From positions 1 through 55,649 of the forward strand of contig NZ_JAMXOC010000022.1 of assembly GCF_024721265.1 (NCBI RefSeq): a DNA stretch of 55,649 bases, read 5' to 3'. The position numbers and the translations under genes were made by a program. This stretch comes from Ohessyouella blattaphilus. GTDB taxonomy: Bacteria > Bacillota > Clostridia > Lachnospirales > Lachnospiraceae. The notes beneath the pieces are model-generated. The model was not told the origin of the DNA, did not search any database, and worked only from the letters and a program-made list of their open reading frames with translations. Shown one piece after another: positions 26,543 to 34,481 of the stretch. Each line of letters begins with the position of its first letter. Position 1 is the first letter of the stretch.

Positions 26543-26710
26543 ATGAATAAGAGAGACAAAAAAATACTATTTATATTTGTGTGGATTGCTATCATAATTA
26601 CATACCTTTTCTATGTGTTATTAATCGAGGTTATCTGTGGTATCGGCGCCAGCGATCCCTGGAATGAGCACAAAATGAAATGGAAGAAGAAGTTTGGATT
26701 AGACGAATAA
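26543..26710 (+). CDS. Small single-pass membrane protein (55 aa)
   Basis: Begins MNKRDKKILFIFVWIAIIIT; a basic N-terminus, one hydrophobic segment (about 8-30) and a charged, Lys/Trp-rich tail ending KKKFGLDE. The ATG at 26543 has GAAAGGACGACAAATC upstream and there is a plausible promoter at 26453. It ends 12 bases before an AraC/GyrI-like regulator, so the two are probably one transcript. No family is recognised. Confidence 0.6.
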   Translation: MNKRDKKILFIFVWIAIIITYLFYVLLIEVICGIGASDPWNEHKMKWKKKFGLDE

Positions 26711-26722
26711 AAAGGTGCCTTA

Positions 26723-27556
26723 ATGAACAAAGAAAAATTAGTAAATCAAAGCATTAATTACATCATGGAACATCTGAATGATGATTTATCTCTCGATACG
26801 ATTGTTGCTCATTTATATATTTCCAAATTTTATTTCAGTAGAATCTTTAAAGAAGTAACTGGTGAGAGTATCTATAGCTTTGTAAAACGCTGTAAAATTG
26901 ACCAAAGTGCCATTGATATTAAGCTGAATCCCGAAAAAACCATTACGGATATTGGTCTCGATTACGGATATAGCTCTTCAAACTATAGTACTGTTTTCAA
27001 AAAGAAACTCAAGACCTCGCCCTCCACGTTTAAAGAATCCTTACCAGTTCAAAGTATGTCTAGCCCTTTTATCCCTGAGCAAACAGTCCACTTTAAGAGC
27101 TATGAAGAATATAATGCGCTAATTGAAGTTCAGGAATTTGATGACTTACCTGTTCTTTGCGAACGCTTTATCGGAAATTATATCGACCTCGAAAAGAATT
27201 GGTACCAGTTCTTAGATAAAAACAAAAATTTATTATCTGCCGAAACCATTCTCGTAGAACGATTCTTTAACGACCCATCAATCTCCAATTCATCCCAGTG
27301 CATTAGCGATATTTGTATGACCGTCCCTAATGACTACAATTCTGATAATCTTGAATTGATTGAGGGTGGTAAGTGGATTGTGTATCCCTATACTGGTGAG
27401 ATTAAAAACATTTTTGAAACACTACAGGGAATATTTAGCATCTGGCTACCACAAAGTGGATACACAATGGAACAGCGATACGGCCTAAATATATACCATC
27501 AGATTGACCGCGACTGCCACCATGTAGTTATGGATTTATGTATTCCCATTAAATAA
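26723..27556 (+). CDS. AraC family regulator with C-terminal GyrI-like effector domain
   Basis: A 277-residue regulator with the AraC double helix-turn-helix at the N-terminus (about 8-108: LSLDTIVAHLYISKFYFSRI, then ITDIGLDYGYSSSNYSTVFKK) and a GyrI/BmrR-like effector domain from about 125 to the end. Relatives of this build (Rob/MarA-like with SoxS-like DNA binding) often sense small hydrophobic molecules. ATG 26723 follows AAAAGGTGCC. The gene it controls is not evident; the preceding small membrane protein is in the same unit. A long hairpin follows at 27584. Confidence 0.85.
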   Translation: MNKEKLVNQSINYIMEHLNDDLSLDTIVAHLYISKFYFSRIFKEVTGESIYSFVKRCKIDQSAIDIKLNPEKTITDIGLDYGYSSSNYSTVFKKKLKTSPSTFKESLPVQSMSSPFIPEQTVHFKSYEEYNALIEVQEFDDLPVLCERFIGNYIDLEKNWYQFLDKNKNLLSAETILVERFFNDPSISNSSQCISDICMTVPNDYNSDNLELIEGGKWIVYPYTGEIKNIFETLQGIFSIWLPQSGYTMEQRYGLNIYHQIDRDCHHVVMDLCIPIK

Positions 27557-27583
27557 TGGCAAGAATTCAGAAGTCGAAAACCC

Positions 27584-27638
27584 AACCTTCTTTCTATAAT
27601 TGAAATGCTTGAAGAGCAGCACTTATAGAAAGAAGGTT
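27584..27638 (+). promoter_or_regulatory. Perfect 16-bp hairpin enclosing the DUF1062 ribosome binding site
   Basis: AACCTTCTTTCTATAA (27584-27599) and TTATAGAAAGAAGGTT (27623-27638) are exact inverted copies with a 23-base loop, followed by ATTTTT. The right arm contains GAAGG, the only ribosome binding site for the start at 27645. The structure can act as terminator for the AraC gene and can hide the site in a read-through message. Confidence 0.75.
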
Positions 27639-27644
27639 ATTTTT

Positions 27645-28214
27645 ATGCAAACGTGCACACCCGTCACTTGGGACATTCAATATGACACGTCACCAACTGC
27701 AGTGCGGTATTGTAAAAAATGCAAACAAAAAACGGAGTACATATCCTCGGGAGAGTTTCGTGTTAACGCTCAGCAAAAAAATCTCGATATCTGGTTGATA
27801 TATAAATGCACAAACTGTAACACAACTTGGAACAATACTATTTACTCCCGTGTCTCGCCTCAGCTGCTAGATTCTAGCTTACTTGAACGCTTTCACAGTA
27901 ATGACGAAATTCTTGCCCTACAATACGCTATGAATACTGCGCTTCTTCGGCAAAATGGTAGCGAGATTAAATTACCGGAGTATCAAATAGTTGGAGATGA
28001 TGTCACCCTAGATAGCGATCTCCAAATAAAAATCAGGAGTCAATATTATCTACCAATAAAACTATCCTCGATTATACGTAGAAAACTAGGTCTATCTCAG
28101 CGTGAATTTGAACAGCTATATTCCGATAGACGAATTGACAGTAATACTGACCAGGATTTACGCAAAGCTAGATTTTCCTCGGAAGTCATTATAAATATCT
28201 CACCCACTACATGA
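27645..28214 (+). CDS. DUF1062 family protein
   Basis: A 189-residue protein with two CxxC pairs (CKKC, then CTNC), suggesting one zinc ribbon, followed by a C-terminal block GLSQREFEQLYSDRRI. This layout matches DUF1062, a family of uncertain function found in Firmicutes. Start ATG 27645 (MQTCTPVTW) is chosen because the only ribosome binding site, GAAGG, lies just before it; an in-frame extension to 27600 lies inside a hairpin. Downstream is a weak hairpin at 28202-28232. Confidence 0.75.
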   Translation: MQTCTPVTWDIQYDTSPTAVRYCKKCKQKTEYISSGEFRVNAQQKNLDIWLIYKCTNCNTTWNNTIYSRVSPQLLDSSLLERFHSNDEILALQYAMNTALLRQNGSEIKLPEYQIVGDDVTLDSDLQIKIRSQYYLPIKLSSIIRRKLGLSQREFEQLYSDRRIDSNTDQDLRKARFSSEVIINISPTT

Positions 28215-28236
28215 CTAAGCATAGTAGTGGGTTTAT
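28202..28236 (+). terminator. Weak intrinsic terminator after DUF1062 gene
   Basis: ACCCACTAC (28202-28210) pairs with GTAGTGGGT (28224-28232), loop 13 bases, then TTAT. The U-tract is short, so termination may be partial. Confidence 0.55.
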
Positions 28237-28282
28237 AATGCATTTACTACTATACATAACACAGTACTGTTGAGGTGATAAC

Positions 28283-28634
28283 ATGTATGATCGTTCCCAA
28301 TTATTAAAGGGTGTTCTAGAAGGGTGTATTTTGAAAATTCTAGCAGAGCACGAGGACTACGGCTATAGCATTGTCATCGCCTTAAATAAGGCTGGTTTTA
28401 CCACTCTCAAGGAGGGGGCGTCTATCCGGTGCTTACAAGGCTTGAAAAAAGGGGCTTATTAGCTCAAAGCTAGTCCCTTCAAATCAAGGCCCTAGCCGTA
28501 AGAGCTATTCATTAACGACTGAAGGAATAGAGTATTTTAACGACTTTACATCAAGCTGGCAAGCTCTAACCGAACTGGTAAATTCACTACTCACTAAAGA
28601 AAGAGGTGACCATTATGAAGAGAAAGGAATTTGA
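28283..28634 (+). pseudogene. PadR family transcriptional regulator, broken by two frameshifts
   Basis: ATG 28283 with TGAGGTG upstream opens MYDRSQLLKGVLEGCILKIL and continues through the PadR winged helix (EHEDYGYSIVIALNKAG). After the G-run at 28414-28418 the frame shifts: the next part, YPVLTRLEKRGLLAQ, is in another frame, and a second break near 28463-28470 is needed to reach VPSNQGPSRKSYSLTTEG and the C-terminal helix. Each break fits loss of one base. Both lie at or near short homopolymers (five G, three A), so sequencing error is a real alternative to decay. The 3' end overlaps the next gene, as is usual for PadR and its membrane partner. Confidence 0.8.
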
Positions 28635-29256
28635 ACAGATTAAAGACGAAAATAACCGTTATTTAATTAAACTTTTACCAGAGGATGCTACCGCTATTAC
28701 CGATGTCCTCGAATATCTTAGGGGCGAGTTAGTAATTACTAAAGACGAGGTTGAGCTTATCAAAAAGGATCTCATTCAAATCTCTCTTGACGCTGAGGCT
28801 CGTAGCGAAACCTTTCTAAAGGCTATCGGAAATAAGCAGGAGTTCGCCGATTCGATTCGCGAAAGCTATCGTCGTAAATCGTTATTCAACAAAATTACCG
28901 ACCTTATTTTTATCTTTTCCTTATACCTCTTCTTTAGCATGGTTTTACAATACTCTGACAATGAAGGATACGTAATCTTTTCCATGGTAAGCCTTATTAG
29001 CTCTATTTTCTTTTTCCTTACTGTCACGCTTTTTGAACTAAAGCTAGATAGCTATTTCAAAGTCGTTTTGAACTGGACACATAAGCAACTTTTTGCACTT
29101 AAGGTGGGCCTTACGCTAGTTTTTCTAATCCTTACGAGATTATTAATGCCATTATCTTCTACAACCACTGTAAATCTTCCATTTCTTCCTGCACTGATTA
29201 CTATTGGTGTGATATTACTTATCTCCTTTTCCTTAAAAAATATGCAAAAAAGCTAG
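28615..29256 (+). CDS. PadR-partner membrane protein
   Basis: A 213-residue protein with a soluble N-terminal half (MKRKEFEQIKDENNRYL, helical) and about four hydrophobic segments (105-210). Genes like this (DUF1129- or DUF1048-like) typically follow PadR regulators and overlap them, as here. Start ATG 28615 has AAAGAGGTG upstream. The protein is intact although the regulator in front of it is frameshifted, so it may now be expressed constitutively if the frameshifts are real. A moderate hairpin (29263-29284) follows. Confidence 0.6.
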   Translation: MKRKEFEQIKDENNRYLIKLLPEDATAITDVLEYLRGELVITKDEVELIKKDLIQISLDAEARSETFLKAIGNKQEFADSIRESYRRKSLFNKITDLIFIFSLYLFFSMVLQYSDNEGYVIFSMVSLISSIFFFLTVTLFELKLDSYFKVVLNWTHKQLFALKVGLTLVFLILTRLLMPLSSTTTVNLPFLPALITIGVILLISFSLKNMQKS

Positions 29257-29262
29257 TAAAAG

Positions 29263-29284
29263 GGCAGCGATATTAGTCGCTGCC
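29263..29284. terminator. Possible bidirectional terminator between convergent units
   Basis: GGCAGCGA (29263-29270) and TCGCTGCC (29277-29284) form an 8-bp GC-rich stem with a 6-base loop between two convergent genes. Flanking A and T runs are short, so strength is uncertain. Confidence 0.55.
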
Positions 29285-29303
29285 TCTGCCTTTTCAACCT
29301 CAA

Positions 29304-31136
29304 TTACAAGTCTTCTCTTCTTCCCAGCATCTCAAGCGGTGAATCGCGAACAATCCGTCTCGCAAAGATAGCCGCGACCACTGCAATGAACAAAAGCGTT
29401 ACAATAGGAACGGCAAGTACCTCGCGTACATCTACTGTAAGCGGAATCTGCTCATATACATTTGCCTCATCTACATTTATATTGCTGTACGTAAGGTCAA
29501 AAATTGCCTCTGTACGCGTTTCCTCTTGAAAAACTCCTGTTAATGCCGTCCCCAGACCTGTTCCAATCCCCACGGAAACTGCTGAAAATAGCAGAAATCC
29601 CGTTAAAAGAGAAATCATAACCCCTTTTTTCGATACTCCTAGCAGACGCTCAATCATCGCTCGTTCTCGTTGTTTGGTTATGAAAATGTTACAGAAAAAG
29701 AATACCAATGACACCATCATTATCAAGCCTACTATTGAAAAAATTATAGCCATTTTCTCCATTCTTTTAAGACTTCCCTCTACGAGCGAATAACCCTTAT
29801 CGTAGAATTCGAATTCCAATTGAGTGTTGCCATATGCCTGCCAATTTTTCATAAATTCTTCTACTGTACCATTTTGAATTTGAAAAGTTGTATTCCCTTC
29901 TAACATCGGTCCGTAATCAATGATATTATCCTCATCTTTAGCCGTGACTGACTTAGCTGGAATTACCACGCCATTCATAGGCATTGAGTCTTCCCATGAC
30001 TCACCTGACACTGCCGTATATAAGCCTTTAATTCGATATTTCTCTTGAAAAAATACTGGGTAAGCTTTGTTATCTTTATTTAATAAACCAAAATCATAAT
30101 ACCAATTATCACTGTTCGTGTAAAAAAACTTTTGCGGTATAGTCCCGTAATTTGCGTAATATAGTGGTAATTCCAGTTCGTCTCCTATGGCTAAGTTATT
30201 ATATCTGGCAAAAGCCTGGGAAACCAAACAGACCTTTTCTCCACTTTCGTATTCCTCTACTGAAAGGTCCGCTCCTTCCTCTATGTATGCTTTCCCCTTA
30301 TGAAAAGCTAAAAGCGAATCGGTGCTGTCTGCTGGTAAAACTGGGATTGTCTCTAACTGCCTCTGTAACGCATCTTTAAGTTCTAACCACCGTTTACCCT
30401 CTTCCCTCTCATAGAACCCTTCGGTAACCTCATCATAAAATTCAAACTTCGCCTTTGTATGCTCACCATTATAATATTGCGTTGTAGCTGCTGCCATTGT
30501 CGGTGTAAACGCATGGGTTAAGGTACCATCTTCTTTAGGGGCAACCGTAGCCATTAAGCACATTATATATTTCTTGTCTTTATAAAACATCGTAGTATCT
30601 TCAGGGTCATTGCCAATAACCTCGATTTCCATATTGCTATAACTGTCATAGCCAAATATTATCTTCTCTATCTTCATCAAATGCGTATCAACCAGGGTGC
30701 AATCCTCAACTGGCGTAACCTCAACTATCAAGTCCCGCAACCCATCCAAGTCTACATTTCTTGATTCAAGCCGCGTCAAGACGTAGTCTTTCATATGAGC
30801 GCCGTAATACGGTCTCTGCCAAGGTGTTTGAATATATTCTATCTCGTCAATTAGAAGACTCGAATCAGAAATCTCTGGACGATAGTTCTCTTCATAATAT
30901 ATTTCATTCTTCTTAAAATAAGCATTATAGTATTCCATACGCTTGGTATCCCAAGGCTCTTGACTTACCACCCCGATTGTGGTAAAAACCTCGTCTAGTT
31001 TTTGCGAGCCACTTTTTACCATGCTTATTATATTTCCCCCTAAGGCTAATAGAGCACTTGTAAATATAAGGAAAAGTACGAAGGAAAACGTCATTTTCGG
31101 TGTTCGCAATAAAGTTTTTATACTTTTTCTTACCAT
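29304..31136 (-). CDS. FtsX-type ABC permease with large extracellular domain
   Basis: A 610-residue permease: one N-terminal transmembrane segment (about 14-36), a large extracellular domain (40-450) and three C-terminal segments, with the C-terminal ARRIVRDSPLEMLGRRED typical of MacB/FtsX-like permeases. ATG 31136 follows GGGGGCGGAG. It lies ten bases after a second permease of the same type, so the pair probably forms a heterodimer driven by the ATPase at 32347. Such systems move peptides, lipids or antibiotics, or act as mechanotransmitters; the substrate is unknown. Confidence 0.85.
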   Translation of the reverse strand: MVRKSIKTLLRTPKMTFSFVLFLIFTSALLALGGNIISMVKSGSQKLDEVFTTIGVVSQEPWDTKRMEYYNAYFKKNEIYYEENYRPEISDSSLLIDEIEYIQTPWQRPYYGAHMKDYVLTRLESRNVDLDGLRDLIVEVTPVEDCTLVDTHLMKIEKIIFGYDSYSNMEIEVIGNDPEDTTMFYKDKKYIMCLMATVAPKEDGTLTHAFTPTMAAATTQYYNGEHTKAKFEFYDEVTEGFYEREEGKRWLELKDALQRQLETIPVLPADSTDSLLAFHKGKAYIEEGADLSVEEYESGEKVCLVSQAFARYNNLAIGDELELPLYYANYGTIPQKFFYTNSDNWYYDFGLLNKDNKAYPVFFQEKYRIKGLYTAVSGESWEDSMPMNGVVIPAKSVTAKDEDNIIDYGPMLEGNTTFQIQNGTVEEFMKNWQAYGNTQLEFEFYDKGYSLVEGSLKRMEKMAIIFSIVGLIMMVSLVFFFCNIFITKQRERAMIERLLGVSKKGVMISLLTGFLLFSAVSVGIGTGLGTALTGVFQEETRTEAIFDLTYSNINVDEANVYEQIPLTVDVREVLAVPIVTLLFIAVVAAIFARRIVRDSPLEMLGRREDL

Positions 31137-31145
31137 CTCCGCCCC

Positions 31146-32360
31146 CTAATCATTCTTCTGCACTGCCAACATCAGACTGTTTCTGCCAATAGAGACCAAC
31201 GCAATCATCGTTCCCACACAGATACATAACAGAACTAGCAGGGAAAGAATAGCTCCCTGCATCCAGCTTGTTCCGCCCATAATCATACTTAATATAAGAC
31301 TCACAATAACTCCCCCCAAAGCTATTAAAATGTGTTCAAGGCAAAAAAGAACCCCTACACTCCTCCTTCTCATACCCATTACACGATATAAAAGGTACTC
31401 TTCACGGCGACTTTGCATCAACATATTTACCAAAAGATAAATTACCACCAGAAGCGCACCCAACAAAACAGGTAAAAATATCTTATTCAGACGGATATTG
31501 TCCTCAAAATTTGTGGCTGTCTTAATAAAGGTACTATCCTCAAAGAGCAAAGCATTCCCTTTTCTACTCGGCACTGCACCTGGCGCAATGCTAAGATAAC
31601 CCGTCTTTTTCATTTCTTCCTTTACGGCATTTATCTCCGCCGGATCTACTAGGGAAAAACTTGCGCCGTCCATTAAATAGCGCCGTCCCTCTTCCTTATG
31701 TAATGCTGTTATCGCTTTATAGGGTACAAGAATATCTGCTCCTTGGCGATCCTGCTCATTATCGTTTGCTGTATAGAATCCTATTATTCTAAAAGTATGT
31801 TGCTTCGAAAAGTCATAGCTTATTACATCATAAGCATCACAGTGTTGATAATGAATGTAGAGGTCCAAATCCTTGCCAAGCGATGTGTTTTCTGCTTCCA
31901 AGAGCGGTTTCGACACGATGATTTTCAATTCTTCATCACTTAAGGACTTCTCACTTTCACCTTCTAACCAGGTGATTTCCTTATAACTTGTAGCTTCCGC
32001 TGAATTCGTCGCCAGACCGTAATAGGAGTTGTTCATTCTTACATCTTTAGAATCTATCTCGTGATTTGTAAACCATACCGGTGCTTGGTATAGCTTGTCT
32101 TTAAGAAAATCACAGTTCTCAATGGCCGCAATATTTTTTTCCGGAATAACCAATCTTGAAGAGCTTGTCCCTGTCAAATTCGTGACTCTACCCGTAACTG
32201 GTATCGACCTTCTGATTTCAAGATATTCACGCTCTGTAACTTGAAGGTTAATAAGAATAACCTGCATGATTAAGGAAAGTAACAAGCAGGCCATGAAGAA
32301 CAAAATACTTTTTCTTTTATGTCGTCTAATATTCTCTACCGCGGTTCTAAAGATAAACAT
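31146..32360 (-). CDS. FtsX-type ABC permease
   Basis: A 404-residue permease. Start ATG 32360 ([15 protein letters not shown]) has GTGAGGAGAAGG upstream and overlaps the ATPase gene end by 14 bases. An N-terminal transmembrane segment, an extracellular domain of about 240 residues and three C-terminal segments (FLPVLLGALLVVIYLLVNML onward) with the EEYLLYRVMGMRRR linker give the FtsX layout. It is the partner of the permease at 29304. Confidence 0.85.
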   Translation of the reverse strand: MFIFRTAVENIRRHKRKSILFFMACLLLSLIMQVILINLQVTEREYLEIRRSIPVTGRVTNLTGTSSSRLVIPEKNIAAIENCDFLKDKLYQAPVWFTNHEIDSKDVRMNNSYYGLATNSAEATSYKEITWLEGESEKSLSDEELKIIVSKPLLEAENTSLGKDLDLYIHYQHCDAYDVISYDFSKQHTFRIIGFYTANDNEQDRQGADILVPYKAITALHKEEGRRYLMDGASFSLVDPAEINAVKEEMKKTGYLSIAPGAVPSRKGNALLFEDSTFIKTATNFEDNIRLNKIFLPVLLGALLVVIYLLVNMLMQSRREEYLLYRVMGMRRRSVGVLFCLEHILIALGGVIVSLILSMIMGGTSWMQGAILSLLVLLCICVGTMIALVSIGRNSLMLAVQKND

Positions 32361-33027
32361 TCGCCTTCTCCTCACCAAGCATCCCATCCTGCATGTGATA
32401 AATCCTATCGGCCGCTTCCGCCACAAACGGATTATGGGTAACAACAATCACCATATAGTTTTCCTTTTTAACGAGCTCTGCCAACAGATGAACTATTATT
32501 TTTTCGTTTTTGCTATCTAAATTTCCCGTAGGTTCATCCGCAAGAATTATTTTTCCGCCAGTAGCCATTGCCCGAGCAATTGCGACTCTTTGTTGTTCCC
32601 CGCCGCTTAGCATTCTTGGGTAGTGTTTCTCTAACTCCTCATTAATTCCTACTTGATTTAGTAATAATCGTGCTTTCTCCGTGGCTTTCTTTTTACTTAA
32701 TCCGTTCAGCTCTAGTGGAAACCGTACATTCTCCAAGGCGGTTAATAAAGGAAATAGGTAAAATGATTGGTAAACCATCGCCGCCTTTTGGCTACGATAT
32801 TCGTCCCGATTCAGATTCTTTATCTCTACACCGTCAATAACTATTTCACCGATAGTCGGGGTATCTAACCCTGCTAAAAGGGACAAAAAGGTACTCTTAC
32901 CACTGCCCGATTCACCTACAATAGCATAGTATTTTCCATACTCAAAAGTACAGGTGACGTTCTTCAGCACCTCTACCTTCTGGTATTTCGTCTGATATGT
33001 GTAGCCCACGTCATTTACTTGAATCAC
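32347..33027 (-). CDS. ABC transporter ATP-binding protein (MacB/LolD type)
   Basis: A 226-residue ATPase with Walker [11 protein letters not shown]-loop VYQSF, signature [14 protein letters not shown], Walker B IILADEP and the TGNLDS D-loop. These are typical of the LolD/MacB class that drives FtsX-like permeases. Start is GTG 33027 with GGAGGAT upstream; the gene overlaps the preceding small membrane protein by 17 bases. All catalytic residues are present. Confidence 0.93.
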   Translation of the reverse strand: MIQVNDVGYTYQTKYQKVEVLKNVTCTFEYGKYYAIVGESGSGKSTFLSLLAGLDTPTIGEIVIDGVEIKNLNRDEYRSQKAAMVYQSFYLFPLLTALENVRFPLELNGLSKKKATEKARLLLNQVGINEELEKHYPRMLSGGEQQRVAIARAMATGGKIILADEPTGNLDSKNEKIIVHLLAELVKKENYMVIVVTHNPFVAEAADRIYHMQDGMLGEEKANVYL

Positions 33028-33259
33028 TTTTTATCCTCCGTCCTTCATTTTCATCTCGTGAATCCTTAAAAACCCGAATCGTGTATTTTACACAGTGAGT
33101 CAGCAACAGTAGTCCACTAAACGTAACCATCACCACCCAATTGCTTGGTAACGACTGAAATTCCAACCATAGGCTTCTCCCCATCAAGATGGTCACACAT
33201 AATATAAGAACTATTGCATCACTCTTCTTACGTATACTTGCTATTTTCGCCTCTGTCAT
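33011..33259 (-). CDS. Small two-pass membrane protein (82 aa)
   Basis: An 82-residue protein with two hydrophobic segments (about 15-32 and 41-58) and a charged tail. ATG 33259 follows AATGGAGGTCTG. It overlaps the ATPase gene, so it belongs to the ABC unit and may be a small accessory subunit. No family is recognised. Confidence 0.65.
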   Translation of the reverse strand: MTEAKIASIRKKSDAIVLILCVTILMGRSLWLEFQSLPSNWVVMVTFSGLLLLTHCVKYTIRVFKDSRDENEGRRIKSDSSK

Positions 33260-33288
33260 ATTTCAGACCTCCATTTCTCACTAACAGA

Positions 33289-33690
33289 CTATTTGTCACC
33301 AACATATCTTAGCTTAGAACCACTCTTTAGCGTAGATTCCTGATCAAAAAGAACATTTGTCTGCGATTCATCCTCGTTAAAGACTATTGCTGTTCTCTCT
33401 CTGTCAAAAACTAGCCTTTCGTCATTATCCGCTGATATTAGTAAAAGCTTTGAATTATTGATAAAATATTCTCCACTTTCTTCCTGAGCGGTTGCCGAAA
33501 AGCTAGGACTAAAGGTAGTATAGGTACCATCATCGTGAAGGATTAGCGACGGTAAAACCGTCTCCTGTGATTCAAGCTCGTACTTCCCCATCATTAAATT
33601 GACCGATGAATTATTTGTTTCCTTTGCACATCCAAAAAGCATCATACTTAACAAAAGACCACAGACTAGTATACGAATATTTCTTTTCAT
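33289..33690 (-). CDS. Small lipoprotein of ABC unit
   Basis: A 133-residue lipoprotein with signal and lipobox LFGC-A (Cys21), followed by a polar beta-rich domain containing LILHDDGTYTTF, a pattern seen in small surface lipoproteins of unknown role. ATG 33690 has CAGAAGGGAG upstream. It is first in the minus-strand unit and divergent from a membrane-anchored XRE regulator. Confidence 0.65.
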   Translation of the reverse strand: MKRNIRILVCGLLLSMMLFGCAKETNNSSVNLMMGKYELESQETVLPSLILHDDGTYTTFSPSFSATAQEESGEYFINNSKLLLISADNDERLVFDRERTAIVFNEDESQTNVLFDQESTLKSGSKLRYVGDK

Positions 33691-33809
33691 AGAGCTCCCT
33701 TCTGTTGTTAATAAGTTTTCTTTAATAGTAACACGAATTCAACGTTTTGTAGAGTGACGACTTCCCCGAGTATATGCTAAAATTCACTTAAAGAAAGTGA
33801 GGTAAGCAT

Positions 33810-34481
33810 ATGGATCGAATACGTTTTGGCACAGCTATCTCCGAGCGCCGAAAAAGCTTAGGCTTAACCCAGGCAGACCTTGGAGAAAAGGTATATGTTT
33901 CTTCAAAGACCATTTCCAAATGGGAACTAGGAAAGTCACTTCCCAGTGTCGAATACTGGGATTCGCTTGCAGATGCTCTAGAGCTATCTATGGAAGAATT
34001 TTTAACACTTTTCCATAGCCCTGAGACCACGCCCTCAACCTCAGAGCTAATCAAAACAACCCTCGATAGGAGTGTGACGAACGTAAAGTGGTATAAAAAA
34101 TATGCCGCTCTCTTTGTCTGTGTAGCAGCATTCTTACTTATTTTATCAACGGTATTAATCATCCAATACCAGCAAGAGAATAACGAAAGATTAAGCGCCG
34201 TAGCCCCTTATAAAATCGAAAAGATTTCTGATAAGGAAACTACGTTCCTCTATGACCCATACCACAATGACACTGACCGAGCGACAGGGCTACAAAATAG
34301 GGTCATTGTTGCTAACACTAACCTGATTTGCTCTGAGAATATCAGTGACCCTATCAAAAAAGGGCAGTTCTACAATATCAAATTCACCTTTATAAATGAC
34401 AACGTTATTGAAGAACCGACCCAAAGAACTGTTTACGCTGATGAAGTTCTCTTAGTACAGCAAATAATTAAAACCGATTAA
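33810..34481 (+). CDS. XRE family regulator with membrane anchor
   Basis: A 223-residue protein: helix-turn-helix at 8-62 (ERRKSLGLTQADLGEKVYVS), a cytoplasmic linker, one transmembrane segment (about 98-120) and an extracellular C-terminal domain of about 100 residues. Such proteins can couple an outside signal to DNA binding. ATG 33810 follows GTGAGGTAAGC. Its divergent partner is the lipoprotein and ABC unit, so it is a likely regulator of it. It ends with a 14-base tail-to-tail overlap with the next gene. Confidence 0.85.
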   Translation: MDRIRFGTAISERRKSLGLTQADLGEKVYVSSKTISKWELGKSLPSVEYWDSLADALELSMEEFLTLFHSPETTPSTSELIKTTLDRSVTNVKWYKKYAALFVCVAAFLLILSTVLIIQYQQENNERLSAVAPYKIEKISDKETTFLYDPYHNDTDRATGLQNRVIVANTNLICSENISDPIKKGQFYNIKFTFINDNVIEEPTQRTVYADEVLLVQQIIKTD

